Assembly: GCA_027296665.1 (NCBI GenBank)
Contig: JAPUIV010000125.1
Span: forward strand, 1 to 7,224
Reading direction: 5' to 3'
DNA: 7,224 nucleotides
Source of the DNA: Acidobacteriota bacterium
GTDB taxonomy: Bacteria > Acidobacteriota > Polarisedimenticolia > JAPUIV01
In this document: positions 4,376 to 7,224 of the stretch, one piece after another
Layout: each line of letters opens with the position of its first letter
How positions within the stretch are numbered: the stretch's first letter is position 1
Position numbers and translations under genes: made by a program
The notes under the pieces: model-generated
The model's database searches: none
What the model was told of the DNA's origin: nothing
The model's input: only the letters and a program-made list of their open reading frames with translations

Positions 4376-6091
4376 ATGGCAGTCAAGCTTGGCGAAATGT
4401 TGATCCGGGCCAACCTGATCACGGCGCAACAACTTGAAGAAGCCCTGGAGTATCAGAAGGCCCACGGCGGCAGACTTGGATTCAACCTGGTGAAACTGGA
4501 CTTCGTAAAGGAAGACCAGATCACCACGGTTCTATCCCAGCAATACGGGGTTCCCGCCATCAATCTGCATGAGATGGAAGTCCAGGAGGCGGTGATCAAG
4601 ATGGTTCCCTCCGAGGTGGCCCAGAAATACCTGATACTTCCGGTCAGCCGGACCGGGGCCACCCTCACCATTGCCATGGTCGATCCCACCAACGTATTCG
4701 CGATGGACGACATCAAGTTCATGACCGGTTACAACGTGGAACCGGTAGTGGCTTCGGAGATCGCCATCAAGGAGGCGATCGACAAGTACTACGGCTCGGT
4801 GCATGCCCTCGAACTGAAAAAGGTCATGGACGAGATGGCGGAGGTGGGTGAAGCGAACCTCGAGGTCCTGGAGGAGGAAGAGGAGATCGATCTGGCAACG
4901 CTGGAAGCCTCTTCCGAGGAGGCTCCCGTTGTCCGCCTGGTGAACCTGATCCTCACCGATTCGATCAAGCGGGGAGCCAGCGACATTCACCTAGAGCCGT
5001 ATGAAAAAGTGTTCCGGGTTCGTTTCCGCATCGACGGGGTTCTGTACGAAATCATGAATCCTCCCATGAAGTTAAAGGATGCCATCACATCCCGTCTCAA
5101 GATCATGGCCAAACTGGACATCTCCGAGAAACGGCTCCCGCAGGACGGCCGGATCAAGATCAAAGTGAAACTCCAGGGGAAAACCCGGGAGATGGACTAC
5201 CGGGTTTCTTGCCTGCCGACCCTGTTCGGCGAAAAGATCGTTCTCCGGCTTCTGGACAAAGAGAACCTGATGCTGGACATGAAAAAGCTCGGGTTCGAGG
5301 CCGAATCGCTCGAAAAATTCGAAAAGGCGATCTTGAAACCCTACGGGATGGTCCTGGTGACCGGCCCCACGGGTAGCGGGAAGACCAACACCCTGTACTC
5401 CTCCATCAGCCGGGTAAACACCCCCGAGACGAACATCATGACGGCGGAGGATCCTGTGGAATTCAACCTGGAAGGGATCAACCAGGTTCAGATGAAGGAG
5501 CAGATTGGATTGAACTTTGCCGCCGCCCTGCGCTCCTTCCTGCGGCAGGACCCGAATATCATCCTGGTAGGTGAGATCCGGGATTTCGAGACGGCGGAAA
5601 TCGCGGTAAAAGCCTCCTTGACCGGCCATCTGGTCCTCAGCACGCTTCACACGAATGATGCCCCGAGCACCATCAACCGGCTGATGAACATGGGGATCGA
5701 GCCCTACCTGGTGGCGACCTCCGTTCATCTGATCTGCGCCCAGAGGTTGATCCGGAAAGTGTGCAAGGAATGCAAGGAACCGATGCAAATGCCCCCCCAG
5801 GCCCTGGTCGACATCGGGTTTTCCGAAGGCGACGCGGCGAAGATGACCGTGTACAAGGGGCGCGGGTGCACCAATTGCAACAACACGGGATACCGCGGCC
5901 GGATTGGCCTCTACGAGGTGCTCGAGATCTCGGATGAAATCCGGGAAATGATTCTCTGCGGCGCTTCGGCGATGGAATTGAAGAACAAGGCGATCGAAGG
6001 AGGGATGATCACCCTGCGGGGAAGCGGCCTCCAGAAACTGCGTGAGGGATTAACCTCTCTCGAGGAGGTCCTTCGGGAAACGGTTCTTTAG
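4376..6091 (+). CDS. pilB: Type IV pilus extension ATPase PilB
   Basis: Hexameric secretion-type ATPase at the cytoplasmic base of the type IV pilus that powers pilin polymerisation with PilC. 571 residues, typical of PilB/GspE/MshE. Domains: an N-terminal MshEN (GspE N1) region with two motif copies starting KLG (4-6) and RLG (33-35); an N2 domain with GASDIHLEP near 200; Walker A GPTGSGKT (330-337, K336) followed by N338; the Asp box AEDPVEF (357-363); Walker B LVGEIRD (397-403, E400); the His box TGHLVLSTLHTND (416-428); and a zinc tetracysteine motif C463-x2-C466 and C498-x2-C501, which is absent from PilT. An acidic linker follows residue 150. The gene is first in a pilB-pilT pair, with pilT 29 bases downstream. 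MshEN domains can bind cyclic di-GMP, so control by that messenger is possible. GspE is the alternative; the adjacent pilT argues for PilB. Confidence 0.95.
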   Translation: MAVKLGEMLIRANLITAQQLEEALEYQKAHGGRLGFNLVKLDFVKEDQITTVLSQQYGVPAINLHEMEVQEAVIKMVPSEVAQKYLILPVSRTGATLTIAMVDPTNVFAMDDIKFMTGYNVEPVVASEIAIKEAIDKYYGSVHALELKKVMDEMAEVGEANLEVLEEEEEIDLATLEASSEEAPVVRLVNLILTDSIKRGASDIHLEPYEKVFRVRFRIDGVLYEIMNPPMKLKDAITSRLKIMAKLDISEKRLPQDGRIKIKVKLQGKTREMDYRVSCLPTLFGEKIVLRLLDKENLMLDMKKLGFEAESLEKFEKAILKPYGMVLVTGPTGSGKTNTLYSSISRVNTPETNIMTAEDPVEFNLEGINQVQMKEQIGLNFAAALRSFLRQDPNIILVGEIRDFETAEIAVKASLTGHLVLSTLHTNDAPSTINRLMNMGIEPYLVATSVHLICAQRLIRKVCKECKEPMQMPPQALVDIGFSEGDAAKMTVYKGRGCTNCNNTGYRGRIGLYEVLEISDEIREMILCGASAMELKNKAIEGGMITLRGSGLQKLREGLTSLEEVLRETVL

Positions 6092-6108
6092 AAGGCGGCG
6101 GAAAGGAA

Positions 6109-6114
6109 TAGGAG
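6109..6114 (+). promoter_or_regulatory. Ribosome binding site of pilT
   Basis: TAGGAG sits 6 bases before the ATG at 6121, within the 29-base pilB-pilT gap. It is a strong site, so pilT can be translated independently of pilB. The gap contains no terminator. Confidence 0.75.
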
Positions 6115-6120
6115 AATTTC

Positions 6121-7224
6121 ATGGCAGTCACCTTGCATCAATTATTGAAAATCCTTGTGGAACAGGGCGGAACCGACCTGCATATCACGACCAATTCTCC
6201 TCCTCAGGTGAGGATCGACGGGAAGCTGGTTCCGTTGCAAATGCCCCCGATTTCCGCTCCCGAGAGCAAGCACCTCGCCTATAGCGTGATGACCGACAAC
6301 CAGAAGCACAGATTCGAGGAGCATCTGGAGCTTGATTTTTCCTTCGGGGTGAGGGGATTGGCGCGGTTCCGGGCCAACGTATTCCAGCAAAGGGGTGCTG
6401 TCGCGGCAGCCTTTCGGACGATTCCCTGGGAGATAAAAACTTTCAAGGAGTTGAATCTTCCCCAGGTGGTTTCCGATCTGTGCGATAAACCGCGTGGGCT
6501 CATTCTCGTGACCGGTCCAACGGGAAGCGGAAAATCGACGACATTGGCTGCAATGCTCGACAAGGTCAACAGCGAGAGGCATGAGCATATCGTCACCATC
6601 GAGGACCCGGTTGAATACCTTCACAGCCACAAGAAGTGCGTGGTCAACCAGCGCGAGCTCCATGCCGACACTCATTCCTTCGCGGCAGCATTGCGATCCG
6701 CCCTTCGCCAGGATCCGGACATCGTTCTGATCGGCGAAATGCGGGACCTGGAAACGATCGAGTCCGCTCTTCGGATAGCCGAGACCGGCCACTTGACCTT
6801 CGCCACCCTGCACACCAATTCCGCGGCTCAGACCATCAATCGGATCATCGACGTCTTCCCTCCGCACCAGCAAGCCCAGATCCGGGCGCAGCTTTCCTTT
6901 GTCATCGAGGGGATCCTCTGCCAGGCCCTTTTGCCCCGGGTCAACAGCAAGGGAAGGGCTCTCACCATGGAGATCCTGGTCCCCAACGCGGCGGTACGCA
7001 ATTTGATCCGGGAAGATAAGATTCACCAGATCTATTCCATCATGCAGACCGGGCAGGCACAGCATGGAATGCAAACATTTAACCAGTCGCTTGCGACGCT
7101 CTACTTCCGTAAACAGATCTCCTTGCAAACGGCGGTGTCCCGGTCCTCGAAACCGGAAGAACTTCAAGAGATGATCAACCGGGGAGCGGGACTGATCAAC
7201 GATCCCCTGGCGTCGGCCAGGCAA
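6121..7224 (+). CDS. pilT: Type IV pilus retraction ATPase PilT (3' end cut by window)
   Basis: Hexameric ATPase that drives pilus disassembly, hence twitching motility and DNA or phage uptake; acts at the cytoplasmic face of the pilus base. 368 codons are open to the window end with no stop. Seen: an N-terminal PAS-like part with TDLHITTNSPPQVRIDG (18-34), Walker A GPTGSGKS (132-139), the Asp box IEDPVEY (160-166), Walker B LIGEMRD (203-209, E206), the His box ETGHLTFATLHTN (221-233), and AVRNLIRE (291-298), the PilT-specific AIRNLIRE motif needed for retraction. GMQTFNQSL (316-324) and a short variable tail follow. There is no tetracysteine motif, as expected for PilT rather than PilB. PilT of other bacteria is about 345-372 residues, so the gene is probably nearly complete. 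PilU is an alternative, but the AIRNLIRE-type motif favours PilT. It follows pilB directly and almost certainly shares its transcript. Confidence 0.94.
   Translation, partial: MAVTLHQLLKILVEQGGTDLHITTNSPPQVRIDGKLVPLQMPPISAPESKHLAYSVMTDNQKHRFEEHLELDFSFGVRGLARFRANVFQQRGAVAAAFRTIPWEIKTFKELNLPQVVSDLCDKPRGLILVTGPTGSGKSTTLAAMLDKVNSERHEHIVTIEDPVEYLHSHKKCVVNQRELHADTHSFAAALRSALRQDPDIVLIGEMRDLETIESALRIAETGHLTFATLHTNSAAQTINRIIDVFPPHQQAQIRAQLSFVIEGILCQALLPRVNSKGRALTMEILVPNAAVRNLIREDKIHQIYSIMQTGQAQHGMQTFNQSLATLYFRKQISLQTAVSRSSKPEELQEMINRGAGLINDPLASARQ

Noticed and set aside
5072..5788. Minus-strand open frame opposite pilB
   Set aside because: It lies wholly inside pilB, is rich in His, Gln and Asp, and looks like the reverse reading of conserved ATPase codons.
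6142..7224. 360-codon minus-strand open frame opposite pilT
   Set aside because: The plus strand encodes an unmistakable PilT with all ATPase motifs. The opposite frame shows no family motif and is a by-product of codon bias.

Overview
The window reads as chromosomal DNA of a Gram-negative, GC-rich bacterium (about 55-60% GC by eye). It carries housekeeping biosynthesis genes, a pair of membrane glycosyltransferase-like genes and the motor genes of a type IV pilus. The PilB sequence (GPTGSGKTNT Walker A, tetracysteine motif, N-terminal MshEN domain) and the tandem pilB-pilT order resemble Desulfobacterota, Myxococcota, Nitrospirota and similar lineages. That placement is an inference from recalled family sequences, not from a search. 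No transposon, phage, CRISPR, tRNA or rRNA signal was seen.

Bases 1-1686 (+ strand) form a compact operon tail. It holds the C-terminal third of biotin carboxylase (accC, fatty-acid synthesis), a thiamine-phosphate synthase-like gene (thiE) starting 2 bases after accC stops, and shikimate kinase (aroK), which overlaps thiE by 4 bases through a TTGA stop/start. These genes share no pathway but are packed for translational coupling.

Bases 1714-4088 (- strand) hold two polytopic membrane proteins joined by a TGATG stop/start overlap. The first transcribed (4088 to 2877) looks like a GT-C-fold glycosyltransferase of no recognised family. The second (2877 to 1714) clearly resembles the PIG-V/bacterial mannosyltransferase family. 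They converge on aroK with only 27 bases between and no recognisable terminator.

Bases 4089-4375 form the only real intergenic region. Its left part is an AT-rich island with two back-to-back sigma70-type promoters of identical make-up (TTGACA, 17 bp, TAGATT), one firing into the glycosyltransferase pair and one into pilB-pilT. Its right part is a GC-rich leader of about 200 bases with mutually exclusive hairpins and a fragment resembling part of a THI box.

Bases 4376-7224 (+ strand) encode PilB, the extension ATPase, and PilT, the retraction ATPase (cut off by the window end after 368 codons). The layout makes it plausible, though unproven, that the two GT-C-like proteins modify pilin or a surface lipid/glycan and are co-regulated with the pilus motors.
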